From positions 186,001 through 250,000 of the forward strand of contig NZ_QFXK01000010.1 in the NCBI RefSeq assembly GCF_003261635.1: a DNA stretch of 64,000 nt, written 5' to 3'. Shown here piece after piece: positions 56,201 to 64,000 of the stretch. A program made the translations under genes and the position numbers. The notes beneath the pieces are model-generated. The model did not search any database and had not been told where the DNA came from. It was given only the letters and a program-made list of their open reading frames with translations. The first letter of the stretch is position 1. Each line of letters opens with the position of its first letter. This DNA is from Kribbella monticola. GTDB taxonomy: Bacteria > Actinomycetota > Actinomycetes > Propionibacteriales > Kribbellaceae.

Positions 56201-59200
56201 GAGCCATTGTCGTCTGGCTTCGCTCGGGTCGCTATCGGCGGACCTGAGTATTGCGTGCCAGAAGGGCACGGCCTCGGTGGTGTGGCCGGCGTGGAGCAGC
56301 CAGGAGGCGTGGGCTGCTTCGACGACTGCGCGGGCTGGGTGGTCCTTGCGGCGGCCGATCAGGCCGTCGTCGCCGAGGAGTTGGCGGACCAGGGCGTCGA
56401 TCCAGTCCCAGCGCTGTTTGCCTGCAGCATCTAGCACGAGGGCGTGGAGCTGGTCCGTCGCGGCGTAGTCGTCGAGCATCTGGACGGCGTCGTCCACCAG
56501 CAGTGGTGGGAGTTGGCTGAGGTTCCGTCGGGCCAGGCGGTTCTGGAGCTCTTCGAGGAGAAGATCCCGGGCGTGGTTCAGGGCAGCGACGCGGCTGAGG
56601 TTCTCGTAGTACGTCAGCAGCCGTTCGCGCAGTCTCGGCTCGACCTGCAGTTCGACCACCGAGGGGGAGTCCGGCTTGGACTGCCGTCGGATCCATTCTT
56701 GGTCGGCCAGTGATTCGAACGCAGGACGGAAGTCGTCCGATCTTCCTTCGTAGACTCGTTCCAGGAGGGTGGCATCTGCACGGCGGAGCAGCGCGAGAGC
56801 AGGCACTAGGCTCCGGGCATCGGCAGACTTGATCCGGCCGACGATCCGGCGGTCGATGTAGGGATCCACCTCACCACGCCTGATGATGTCGGCGGTCAGA
56901 CCGGTGTCGGCGAGCGCCCAATCGGCGTACAAGGCGAGGTCGAACGGCAGATAGCGGCGCTCGGCCGGCGTCGTTGGCGTCTTCGGCCACTTAATGATGC
57001 GCTTGCGGGTGTCCTGGCTGCGGGCCAGGATCTCGACCAGCAGTTCCTCGGAGACGGTCAGCAGACGGACCTCCCGCAAATACCGGATGGCCTCGGCGCT
57101 TGTGAATCCCTGCACCTCGTGCAGCCGCAGGAACGGGCGGATGGGTAGACGGCGTCCACTTTCGCGGCGCCGGACGGCCCAGACCGGCCGGCCCTCGCCC
57201 GGTCCGTTGCCGGCGGCAAGCGGACGTCGCCCGGCGAAGACGACGCGCAGGTCCACCCCGGCCTCGGCCAGCATCGTTCGTAGCTGCTCCATTAACGTGA
57301 ACGTCGCCTCGACGTGGGGCATGAAGGCGTCGCCCGGCTGCCATCGGGCGAGCTCCTCGCAGGTGTCGAGGAAGATCACCACCCGGCGCTGCAACAGGAT
57401 GAGGTACGAGCAGAAGCTCTGCAGCAGGGCGAAGAAGTCGGGGTCTTCGATCGGCCTGGGCGGCCGATCGCCTGGATTCATCGAGGCCCAGCGGCTATGC
57501 AGGGTCAGGACGTGGCTGTGGAACGCGGCGACGATATTCTCCTGGTGTTCCTCAGTCGCGTACAACTGAAGCTCTGCCATCAGTTCGAGGAGTAGCTGCC
57601 CTGGGCGTTCCAATGGATAGTCTGGCGTTAGGTAGTCGAAGTCGACGCGGCCGACCGCCATCGCGTAGACCTCGGGATTGCGGGCGAGATGGCTGATCAG
57701 CGTGGACTTGCCCACCCCGCCGGAACCGAGGAAATGCAGGGCCCAGGTGTCGCCGTCGCCGTCGAGCAGCTCTTGGAAAGCGGCGAGTTGCTCTACCCGC
57801 TCGAGCAGCGGAGTGGTGTTGCGCGCTTCCTGGCGCTGGCGATAGACGAGCTCCATCCGGCGTCGCGCGTAGCGCACGGATCCTTCCAGCTCGTTGCCGA
57901 GCGTCGATGCCAGCAAGGACGCGGCATCCGTCCACTCGACCGCACTGGGAAGGTCCTGGACATCCAGCGCGCGACTGACCTGCCGGTCGAGGAACCTACC
58001 TACTCCTGCTGCCGCGCCGGGTTTGCCGATCTGGCTCGCAAGCGCTGCCCAGCGGCGGATCGCGCCGGTCGCCCGCTGATCCTCCGGTACCGCGAGGACC
58101 TTCCCGGCGACCGTGGCGACCAAGCTATGCAGTTCGGACTCAGAAGACCCTTGTACGCCGTCTAACCGACCGAGCAGATCCGCGCGGGCGGATTCCGGCA
58201 TCCAGAAAGCGTCGGCACTGCCACGCTCACGGACAACAGTTGCCGACACCTGGACCAGGTCTGTGGCCTGCGACTCGGACAGCTGCGGCAGCAGCCGAAC
58301 AAGCAAAGCGGTCCGTACTGCGAGGTCGTCGACTGACTGGACCTCACGCACGTACTGCTGCAGAACCGGAGCGGCCCGGTCTTCGGACAAGTGGCGGGTG
58401 AAGATCAGACCGGCCTGAACTCGACGATATGGGTCGACGATCCGCTCAGCGGCCCGAAGTCCACGTTCGGCCATTGTCGCAGACTCGGCCGGGAAACCGG
58501 CCCGATCGAGTGCCGGGGCAAGGATGCCCAGTGGCCGAGTCAGCTCGGAGTCGTCGGGGAGTTGGTCCGCGGCCGCGATTGCCTGCTGGACAAGCTCAGA
58601 CAGAGCTGGGCCGCGGCGGTCTGCGACATCGTCGACGATCGACGCGAGAACCGTCGCCCGGAGTACGGGATCGCCTATCGCAGCGGCGAACCCTCGTACT
58701 CGGTCGAGCAACGAAATGGACCTGTGTGGCTCACCCTTCTTCGTGATGACAATGGCAACCAATGGTCTGGTGCCAACGACCGCGAGATGTCCGAAGGCAA
58801 GCGCCCGGGTGGGGTCGTCCTCGATCGCCTGAGCCGCGTTGGCAGCTGCTCCTAGATCCCTGTCGGCCAATGCCTTGGTCACTGCAAGAAGCAGTCTGCT
58901 GCGCTCACCAGGGTCGGCGCATTCGCGGGCTTCAGCGGCCGCGAGCTGAACAGTGGCAATGGGGTCGGTCAGAGCGGGTGCAAGGTCGACGCGCAGGCCA
59001 GCTCGCTCTGCCTGATCCTTGACGTCGTCGATCTGCGGCAGCACGTCCGCGGGATCATCTAGAAGGTCGGCGATGGCGACCAAGGCGGTCGCCCGATCAT
59101 ACGGATCCTCAACGACCCGCGCGGCTTCGACCGTGGCAGCGACAAAGTCTTGGTCGCCGTTCGCCAGCCGCGCGAGCTGGCCCATCAACTGAGGCCTACG

Positions 59201-59749
59201 GTCCACTCGCGTCATCTGCGCGGCCGCCGCCATCGCCATCGGTAGCAGTCGTTCGCGTTCGGACGCCGAGACCCAAGGAAGCAATCCCGCCAAGGCAGTC
59301 GCGCTCAGCTCGCCCAGTGCGTGGCCGGCTGCAGCCGCCTCGACTGCCCGGCGCAGCTGGTCGGTGTCCAGGCGCGGGGCGAGATCGACCAATGCTCCGG
59401 CCCGGACCGCCGAATCGCTGGTGGCTAGCGCGAGCTCGAGCGCCCTCGCGGTCAGTTCCGGTGACAGGTAGGGGACTAAGGCAACGAGCAGCCGCAGTTC
59501 CTGCCACTCGTCGCTGCGGGTCGCCCGGCTGATCCGGCAGAGCCCGGCCGCCTGTGCCGCGTCGATGAACTGGTCGATATCCGGGGAGGGAAAGTCGCAG
59601 GCACGGGCCAACGTTCGCGTCCAGGACGGCACCACCGCGAGCCACAGGACGGCCTCCCGCCCCAGCTGATCGAGCGCGGTACGGCGCTCGCCAGCGATCT
59701 CCTGAGCGATGTGACGCTGACGGTCCTGGACCGACCGCTCGGCGCTCAT
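53216..59749 (-). CDS. Giant STAND NTPase: helical repeats, P-loop, two membrane helices, degenerate CHAT-like C-terminus
   Basis: 2177 aa from ATG 59749 in an ATGA overlap with the upstream CHAT gene; the extra frame beyond it is a shadow. Residues ~1-600 are short paired-helix repeats ('LVDLAPRLDTDQLRRAVEAA', 'TALVAIADLLDDP'). The P-loop is FLGSGGVGKSTL (~675) and Walker B is VVIFLDTCEEL (~791). A long helical scaffold runs to ~1690. Two hydrophobic helices lie at ~1725-1790 ('VAVGIFGLLAGLVKLLV', 'SLLASIGIVIGAVSIL'). The C-terminal ~330 residues keep CHAT landmarks ('LAGLPWEAVLA', then 'TALVVLQAPP') without an obvious His-Cys pair. Likely the sensor/assembly platform for the protease encoded upstream. 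Confidence 0.7.
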   Translation of the reverse strand: MSAERSVQDRQRHIAQEIAGERRTALDQLGREAVLWLAVVPSWTRTLARACDFPSPDIDQFIDAAQAAGLCRISRATRSDEWQELRLLVALVPYLSPELTARALELALATSDSAVRAGALVDLAPRLDTDQLRRAVEAAAAGHALGELSATALAGLLPWVSASERERLLPMAMAAAAQMTRVDRRPQLMGQLARLANGDQDFVAATVEAARVVEDPYDRATALVAIADLLDDPADVLPQIDDVKDQAERAGLRVDLAPALTDPIATVQLAAAEARECADPGERSRLLLAVTKALADRDLGAAANAAQAIEDDPTRALAFGHLAVVGTRPLVAIVITKKGEPHRSISLLDRVRGFAAAIGDPVLRATVLASIVDDVADRRGPALSELVQQAIAAADQLPDDSELTRPLGILAPALDRAGFPAESATMAERGLRAAERIVDPYRRVQAGLIFTRHLSEDRAAPVLQQYVREVQSVDDLAVRTALLVRLLPQLSESQATDLVQVSATVVRERGSADAFWMPESARADLLGRLDGVQGSSESELHSLVATVAGKVLAVPEDQRATGAIRRWAALASQIGKPGAAAGVGRFLDRQVSRALDVQDLPSAVEWTDAASLLASTLGNELEGSVRYARRRMELVYRQRQEARNTTPLLERVEQLAAFQELLDGDGDTWALHFLGSGGVGKSTLISHLARNPEVYAMAVGRVDFDYLTPDYPLERPGQLLLELMAELQLYATEEHQENIVAAFHSHVLTLHSRWASMNPGDRPPRPIEDPDFFALLQSFCSYLILLQRRVVIFLDTCEELARWQPGDAFMPHVEATFTLMEQLRTMLAEAGVDLRVVFAGRRPLAAGNGPGEGRPVWAVRRRESGRRLPIRPFLRLHEVQGFTSAEAIRYLREVRLLTVSEELLVEILARSQDTRKRIIKWPKTPTTPAERRYLPFDLALYADWALADTGLTADIIRRGEVDPYIDRRIVGRIKSADARSLVPALALLRRADATLLERVYEGRSDDFRPAFESLADQEWIRRQSKPDSPSVVELQVEPRLRERLLTYYENLSRVAALNHARDLLLEELQNRLARRNLSQLPPLLVDDAVQMLDDYAATDQLHALVLDAAGKQRWDWIDALVRQLLGDDGLIGRRKDHPARAVVEAAHASWLLHAGHTTEAVPFWHAILRSADSDPSEARRQWLRQRATLGLFAAGEDIAPEVVLDLLTDFDSAAADRGEPEALQLIASYCAALQVLADRHDHSAVEPALLWCLSVSQLNISPVLKAYALCLASRWQLSVEPKDRVYLTGMATSAASALETTTEQAWLDLVLPASLRDRTRLELFILLQRPDVTGQPTLFHTWAVEATRTIEGDRLRSRLLEAQIARTPVDQEVLEQYENWDQYLGEQTPMCAAHHNTSPLFVTIAHGLLVNGRFEAGLRILETRLQAASTTDLVTARAAELGILNVVRRMRLPTHRSLVNHHARSDDPELRAAALAVLALDRPPAAMLEVAPDIWRYQSRFEPGSWKRLRALGESAGWQQERDRPTAERLDRLEWRSLNGADRRFDQIVRDLREVEDPHDVVRLSAFDVATKRRLPDLAPTVGKRRLGEIAFEEGELLALRLPHEGGGLLALASDLLAEAGDELGARLASLRGAIARAHTTSGRHLPSVNRAELEAVTRKLDQFPATGSGTPTPSRTGWALRRSAAAAWAANGTAPRARSSDPVELRLAGLDRPRAEPSRWPDRLNVTVGIPVAVGIFGLLAGLVKLLVNSTGTELSLLASIGIVIGAVSILASIGAACLRTLRQGLRGIVGTRSDVRIQIRPGDPVPARTAWPAGVHATMRLRIRQSALAKNVSIVQGLALFIDFYSALFSRRTARILEAQTSVEKLEAWQTPRLATYPLGLTDLPSEIVDPLKHARASSTNAVLRVYLDVPPELAGLPWEAVLASATADRQRPAPTTALQVSRMSGALADVPAPPHHSGKVEIQAPSAWTRGLNDLWAARSLVEPAWPHSTSAPRSGGRAAIVHAIGRPVTLRSGYQLQVSEKPAVRLDVETLTAGEDTALVVLQAPPYLLQSRTATDREEMARLKLLAHAVFASGTWAVVVVPTLPPQLATTVGQEFAKAMEATTGRFARSVADVLRRLGEREDPLARRLRHAQVEAQKLIRDWPDWATDADRQLGEELANDLCLYIRDRGPLG

Positions 59750-61983
59750 CGTCCGCCCACCATCTTTGCCATCCTGTCTTCGTCGCGGGCGACCACGAGA
59801 ACGCCGTCGTCGGCCGCCACCCTGGCCCAGGCTTCGAAATCCTCCAGGTGGAAGTTCCGCGGGATGCCGTTGACCGTACGGCGCAGGTCTGCGTAGCAGC
59901 GCCCGAGCGCATCGCCGCTCGTCCTCGCATTGAAGACCCACGCCTGAGTGAGCACGTTGGTCTGCGGCGCGGTCGCCGGCTGGAACGGATTGAGCAGAAC
60001 GGTCTGATAGGCCAGCAGATCCTCGGCGTCACCGGCGGTGAACGGGCGCAGCTCGGCGACCTCCAGCAAGGGCTGCGCCTGCTGACCTGGCACCAGTCGG
60101 TTCAGCCACGGATCGCCAGTACGTCCGAGTGTCCAGGTGAGCACCACCGGGACCGGATCGGCCGCAGTCCCGAGTCCGTGTACGGTAAAGAGGCCGTGGT
60201 CGCCGAGGACATCGTCGACCATCTCCGCGAACCGATCGATGTCGTCCAGGAGCACGACGACCTGGCCCGCCGACTTCGCAAAGTACGGGAGTTGCGTCCG
60301 CGCGTCCTTACGCAGCTCGGCCAGATCGATTCGCAGCGCCCGACCTACTGCCCGGACCGTCACAGTGTCGCCGTCCAGGGCGCCGGCCACATCGCGGTGG
60401 AGCCCGTCGCGACCGACGGTGTTCAGCAACCGCAGCTGAGAACTGTAAGCCTCGCCGATCTCCAGAACGTCGACCCTGACGCGAGACAGTTCGCGGACGA
60501 ACGCGCGCCCGAGTTCGTCCGGAGTCAGCGGAGTCTTACGTTCCAGGGAGATGAGGATCGGCAGATGGCCGTCCCGCAGTGCGTGTGCGGCGAGCTCGCG
60601 CAGGAGTCGGGTCCGGCCAGTACCGCTGGTGTTCTCGCCCGCCGTGTAGACGGCCAACCCGAACTTGGTCGCGTCAGGGCCGAAGAGGTTGTGGAACATC
60701 GGAAGGAAGGCCTCCCGGCCGCAGAAGACCGGCTTGTGGCCGCCGTCGTACGCCCGGATCCAGCCCTCGATCTGGCGCCACAAAGCAGCCGTCGCCTCGC
60801 CGTCGAGGGGGCGGAAGCCGGTAGGCACCAAACTGGAGACGAAAACTGCGGGCAACGCCCAATCGATGGTCGACATCGGATCCGCGGGGTCGGCGAACGC
60901 GGTCGCGCGGGCGTCGGCCGTCGCCATCACCAACGGCCTGCCGTGCATCAGGGACTCGCCAAAGGTCCTTGCGAACAGCCGGCTGGTGATGTCGGCGACC
61001 TGGCCGGCCATGCCGACCACGATCGGGATACCGCCATCGACCAGCGCGGCAGCCAGCGGCGCGGCCTCGTGGACGCCGAACAGCCGTTCGGCCCCCGGTG
61101 CGCCACCGGTCAGGCAAGCACTCAGCACGACGATCGTGGCCGGCTTGTCCGCCTGTCGCAGGTCGCTGAGGATCTGTTCGGCGTACCGCTTGGGCTCAGC
61201 ATCGTCGTCGTCCGTGTTCAGCTCCAGATAGACCCGGCCGGTCTCCGGATCGACGCCGCCGTGGGCGATGTAATGGACGATCTCCGGTTGGAAGTCCTTG
61301 ATCGCCTTCCGGATCGCGCTAGGTTTGGCCCTTTCCAACACCCGGTACCGCATCGCGCGACCGTCCCGGGCGAGTTTGAGGAGGGTGTGCAGCTCGGCCG
61401 CCGGGCGGATGTCGCGGTCGAGCAGCGACGTACCGATCACGAACAGCGCGCGCGGCGGTACGTCAAGCTGTTGGGGGACGGTCGGGTGGTGCGGCACGAC
61501 CAGCCTGGTGATGGCAACCCGTACGCCGTGCGCACCGGCCGCGATGAACCCCGCGTCCGACCGCAGCAGCTCCCAATTGAGTCGTCCGAGAAACATGTCC
61601 TCGGGCGGAAGCGCCAGCGCGAGTTCCAGCTCCCGGTGCTGTTCCGTGAGCTGCAGGAGCTCGGCCCAACGGTCGTTGTCGAGCAGTACGTCGAACAGGT
61701 AATGGCCGAAGGTCGCGAGCTCGGCCGGAGTGGCCCTCCGGGTTCGGACTGCGTCGTACAGGGCCATCAGGTCGGCGGCGTCCGCCGCGGGGGCGAGTGT
61801 CCGGTGATCGGTGTCAGGTTGGTGAAGTACGAAGCGTGGTGCGGGAATGTATCCGCCTCGACCGTCGTCGAGGCGACCGAGGGCGGCCGGCCCGTCGGTC
61901 TGGGGCTTCCAGTCCGCGAGGTCGGGGCAGGTCACCGCGATGTCCCAGTCCCGGCTCACCGTCACGATGAAGCGCAGTGCCAT
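59746..61983 (-). CDS. CHAT (caspase-like) protease fused to a P-loop ATPase
   Basis: 745 aa; ATG 61983 (MALRFIVTVS) is preferred to TTG 62004. The protease half has 'FLGRLNWELLRSD' (the PWE-like block), His241 in 'IVHYIAHGGVDPE' and Cys290 in 'IVVLSACLTGGAPGAERLF', the CHAT dyad. It also has 'GGIPIVVGMAGQVAD'. The second half (from ~420) has a Walker A-like 'GENTSGTGRTRLL' and Walker B 'QVVVLLDDIDRF', a STAND/AAA-type module. CHAT proteases cut partner proteins, gasdermins included, in bacterial immunity. The gasdermin-like gene lies ~1.1 kb upstream on the same strand, and the giant STAND gene is translationally coupled downstream. Confidence 0.85.
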   Translation of the reverse strand: MALRFIVTVSRDWDIAVTCPDLADWKPQTDGPAALGRLDDGRGGYIPAPRFVLHQPDTDHRTLAPAADAADLMALYDAVRTRRATPAELATFGHYLFDVLLDNDRWAELLQLTEQHRELELALALPPEDMFLGRLNWELLRSDAGFIAAGAHGVRVAITRLVVPHHPTVPQQLDVPPRALFVIGTSLLDRDIRPAAELHTLLKLARDGRAMRYRVLERAKPSAIRKAIKDFQPEIVHYIAHGGVDPETGRVYLELNTDDDDAEPKRYAEQILSDLRQADKPATIVVLSACLTGGAPGAERLFGVHEAAPLAAALVDGGIPIVVGMAGQVADITSRLFARTFGESLMHGRPLVMATADARATAFADPADPMSTIDWALPAVFVSSLVPTGFRPLDGEATAALWRQIEGWIRAYDGGHKPVFCGREAFLPMFHNLFGPDATKFGLAVYTAGENTSGTGRTRLLRELAAHALRDGHLPILISLERKTPLTPDELGRAFVRELSRVRVDVLEIGEAYSSQLRLLNTVGRDGLHRDVAGALDGDTVTVRAVGRALRIDLAELRKDARTQLPYFAKSAGQVVVLLDDIDRFAEMVDDVLGDHGLFTVHGLGTAADPVPVVLTWTLGRTGDPWLNRLVPGQQAQPLLEVAELRPFTAGDAEDLLAYQTVLLNPFQPATAPQTNVLTQAWVFNARTSGDALGRCYADLRRTVNGIPRNFHLEDFEAWARVAADDGVLVVARDEDRMAKMVGGR

Positions 61984-62033
61984 CAGCCGTCCGTCCTTGT
62001 ACAACGAGGAGCCGTGGTGCGACGCTGACCGCT

Positions 62034-63119
62034 ATGGCCCGACTTCGTACATGCATCGATCGAGTAGTGGCCGAGAACGCCTTGTTGCGGGTCGCCGAGC
62101 AGTCGGTCGCCGAGCGCCCGGCTAACGCCCCGGAGGAGTACGACGCCAGTGGCCGGCGCCGTGACGCGCGCCGGATGGCGATCGAAACCGGTCGGATGTG
62201 GAGCGCCGGACGCGTCCTGCGGCTCGGCTTCCTCGGCGGCGATCCGGCGGTCTGGGCGAAGGTGGCGACGATCGCCCAGGAGTGGACCCGGCACGCGCGG
62301 ATCACCTTCGAGGTGGTTGACGATCCGCACGTGGCCGAAGTACGCATCGCATTCGATCCCGGTGCGGCATGGTCGTTGATCGGCACGGAGGCGCTCGGCG
62401 TACGGGCCGACGCGGCCACGATGAATCTCGGCCGGCTGACCAGCAAGAGTCCTGACGATCTGTACAGGCGGGTCGTCCTGCACGAATTCGGTCATACGCT
62501 CGGGTGCGTGCACGAGCATTCGAGCCCGAAGGCAGGCATACCCTGGGACCTGCGCGCGGTCTACCAGTATTACGCGCGCCCGCCGAACACCTGGACGCCG
62601 GAGCAGGTCGACCTCAACGTGATCAAGAAGTACTCCGTTAGCCAGACCCGGTCCACGGAGTTCGATCCGGCCTCGATCATGATCTATCCAATCCCGGGAG
62701 CGCTGACCGGCGGCAAGTACAGCGTCGACTGGAACGTGGCGCTGTCCGACCTCGACCGCAGTTTTATCGGTCAGCACTATCCCCTCACGGATCCGGCGGC
62801 GCTTTTGCTGGAGTGCGATGGTGAACCCGTCGAAGCGATCATCGATCGGCCTGGCGAAGTCGGACTCTTCGTGTTCGAGGTTCATGAGCCAGGGGACTAC
62901 GTCCTCGGTACGTCGGGCTTTACTGACCTCGGGTTGCGGGTATACGGGCCCGGCGGCGCGGTCGCTGCCCTCGCCGACGTCGAGGACGGCGGTCCTGGCG
63001 GCAACTCGCGCGTCGAGCTGCCCCTGATGCCGGGGAGTTACCGGGTCGAGGTACGGCACCGGCGGCCGAACGGTACCGGTGCCTATGCACTCGCCTTCCA
63101 GCATGTCAGCGGTCGCTAG
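62034..63119 (+). CDS. Metzincin-type zinc metalloprotease with C-terminal PPC-like domain
   Basis: 361 aa from ATG 62034, divergent from the CHAT gene (50-nt gap) and convergent with the gasdermin-like gene (4-nt overlap). Zinc motif HEFGHTLGCVH (~150-160) fits HExxHxxGxxH, with a Met-turn 'ASIMIYPIP'. There is no signal peptide, which is unusual for a metzincin and suggests intracellular action. Residues ~255-361 form a beta-rich PPC-like domain ('GLFVFEVHEPGDYVLG', 'GSYRVEVRHR'). A role in processing or counteracting the neighbouring proteins is inferred. Confidence 0.78.
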   Translation: MARLRTCIDRVVAENALLRVAEQSVAERPANAPEEYDASGRRRDARRMAIETGRMWSAGRVLRLGFLGGDPAVWAKVATIAQEWTRHARITFEVVDDPHVAEVRIAFDPGAAWSLIGTEALGVRADAATMNLGRLTSKSPDDLYRRVVLHEFGHTLGCVHEHSSPKAGIPWDLRAVYQYYARPPNTWTPEQVDLNVIKKYSVSQTRSTEFDPASIMIYPIPGALTGGKYSVDWNVALSDLDRSFIGQHYPLTDPAALLLECDGEPVEAIIDRPGEVGLFVFEVHEPGDYVLGTSGFTDLGLRVYGPGGAVAALADVEDGGPGGNSRVELPLMPGSYRVEVRHRRPNGTGAYALAFQHVSGR

Positions 63120-63895
63120 TCCGTCGCGTCCTCGATGAACGAGCCTTCCGGGCGTTCCGCGCCCCGTCGCGGGACGACTCCAGGCGCGAACGCCTCCGCC
63201 GCGTCGTGGATGCCGACGACCTTGCCGCCGCCGAACCAACCCTTCTTGACCCGGACGGCCCGGAACAGCGGTGTCAGGCCTTCGTCGCCGACTAGTTGGG
63301 TGTGCATGCCGTGCGAGGACACCACCGTCATGTCCGCCGACAGGTCACCAAGATCGACCGGCCCGACGGCCGCGTCGGCCGATGCCTCTAGTTCGACCTT
63401 GGCATAGCCGCCCTGGGAGACGAGCACGGTCGCCCGCTCGGTCGTGACGAGTTCGACGATCACGACCCAGTCCGGATCCCACAGGTAGCGGTCCCAGAGA
63501 TCCCAGATCGCGTCTTCGAGGGCGATGATGTCTTCGATCCGCGATCCAACGACGCCGCGGGCTGAGAACACGACGCCCGCGTCCCGGCCAAAGGAGACGG
63601 CCGCGCCGGCCTTGGCCTTCGGGAGCGAAGGGACCTGGGTCGAGACGCTCCCGGACAGCTTGGTGTCGACCTGGATCTCGTCGGACGACTTGAACTGCAT
63701 CGACTTTGTCGCGGCGGGATCCTTGGCCTTCTTGAACTCAACACCGAGGGTCTTGATCGACGACTTCGGGACGAAAGTCTTGCCCTGCAATTCGCCGATC
63801 AGTCCGAGCTTCAGGCCCGTCCCCGGCAGCCAGGTGGCCAGGTAGCCGGTCTGTTTCAGCATGGTGGACGTATACAAGTCCTCGATAGTTGACAT
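63116..63895 (-). CDS. Bacterial gasdermin-like pore-forming protein (candidate)
   Basis: 259 aa from ATG 63895 (GAGGAG, 7-10 nt upstream). The pattern follows bacterial gasdermins: 'LKQTGYLATWLPGTGLKLG' then 'LIGELQGKTFVPKSS' in the place of the N-terminal 'LP...L..LG.L..VFVP' segment. A hydrophilic/amphipathic stretch follows, then helix 'IEDIIALEDAIWDLWDRY' and the paired strands 'WVVIVELVTTERATVLVS' ... 'GLTPLFRAVRVKKGW'. A flexible C-terminal tail (APGVVPRRGAERPEG) could hold a cleavage site. It has no cysteine, so the palmitoylation seen in some bGSDMs is absent. Adjacency to a CHAT protease supports the call; similarity is by eye only. Confidence 0.55.
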   Translation of the reverse strand: MSTIEDLYTSTMLKQTGYLATWLPGTGLKLGLIGELQGKTFVPKSSIKTLGVEFKKAKDPAATKSMQFKSSDEIQVDTKLSGSVSTQVPSLPKAKAGAAVSFGRDAGVVFSARGVVGSRIEDIIALEDAIWDLWDRYLWDPDWVVIVELVTTERATVLVSQGGYAKVELEASADAAVGPVDLGDLSADMTVVSSHGMHTQLVGDEGLTPLFRAVRVKKGWFGGGKVVGIHDAAEAFAPGVVPRRGAERPEGSFIEDATD

Positions 63896-64000
63896 CACTG
63901 TTCTCCTCGCCGTTGACGTGCACCGCTAGGGAATGGCCGAAACCCGATCCTGCTGGAAGAATTCCGGCGAAGTTCGAGGAGAAAGCGGAAACCATTTGCG

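Noticed and set aside
59752..59941. 64-residue N-terminal extension of the giant STAND protein
   Set aside because: It overlaps the end of the CHAT-ATPase gene and is low-complexity Arg/Gly; ATG 59749 with ATGA overlap is natural.
59848..62028. 726-aa open frame on the plus strand
   Set aside because: It is exactly antisense to the CHAT-ATPase gene, has no family motifs and is rich in Arg/Gly/Glu as expected of a high-GC shadow.
1..64000. tRNA, rRNA, CRISPR arrays, riboswitches, replication origin
   Set aside because: No cloverleaf, rRNA core, regular spacer-repeat array or known riboswitch core was seen; repeats found are isolated.

Overview
The window is high-GC DNA with GTG/TTG starts, 4-nt start/stop overlaps and long antisense shadow frames, typical of an Actinomycetota genome (a filamentous, multicellular actinomycete such as a Kribbella, Nonomuraea or Streptomyces relative; I cannot fix the genus). 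It looks like an accessory region: NTPase-type immune genes flank a biosynthetic gene cluster, and stretches of decayed genes lie between them.

1-4.9 kb: the 3' end of a cyclopropane-fatty-acid synthase gene, a frameshifted fatty acid desaturase, then a minus-strand pair made of a small Bell-type effector and a NACHT NTPase. The pair shares a RHIM-like amyloid motif, at the C-terminus of the effector and the N-terminus of the NTPase. A glycosyltransferase relic follows. 5.0-9.5 kb: a two-gene nuclease (DUF1837/HamA-like) plus Ski2-type helicase operon resembling Hachiman or AbpAB defence. 9.5-13.7 kb: broken secreted-protein and lipoprotein genes and an unknown 424-aa protein. 13.7-17.9 kb: a 1390-aa NACHT protein with a C-terminal PD-(D/E)XK-like nuclease. 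18-25 kb: a gene graveyard with relics of IS21 istB, an esterase, a STAND ATPase, a STAS protein, a LAL regulator, a serine recombinase and an O-methyltransferase, plus a trypsin-like protease with one in-frame stop.

25.2-46.0 kb: a RiPP-like cluster. A 67-aa Cys-pair peptide (39314-39517) is accompanied by a SPASM radical SAM enzyme, a small winged-helix (RRE-like) protein, a B12-binding radical SAM enzyme, a NodU-type carbamoyltransferase, an atypical P450, a TldD/TldE-type protease pair, a GliT/HlmI-like dithiol oxidase and two exporter-type ABC half-transporters. Around them is a complete-looking heptose pathway (SIS isomerase GmhA, HddA-like kinase, GmhB-like phosphatase, nucleotidyltransferase), with an NDP-sugar epimerase, a Gfo/Idh oxidoreductase, a DegT aminotransferase and a GT1 glycosyltransferase. 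The inferred product is a peptide that is C-C or thioether modified and/or methylated, disulfide-bonded, and decorated with an (amino)heptose and a carbamoyl group. Two identical operator-like palindromes, TTGCAG-N4-CTGCAA, precede the SPASM gene and the peptide gene.

46-48 kb holds a cysteine-synthase relic and an orphan TetR-type palindrome. 47.9-51.7 kb is a 1246-aa ATPase with Sel1/TPR-like repeats. 51.7-53.2 kb is largely empty, with one small ORF and an SDR relic. 53.2-63.9 kb is the most striking immune-like locus. It encodes a gasdermin-like 259-aa protein, a metzincin metalloprotease, a CHAT (caspase-like) protease fused to a P-loop ATPase, and a 2177-aa STAND protein with helical repeats, two membrane segments and a degenerate CHAT-like C-terminus. 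This is a plausible pore-forming, abortive-infection-type system in an arrangement I do not recognise.
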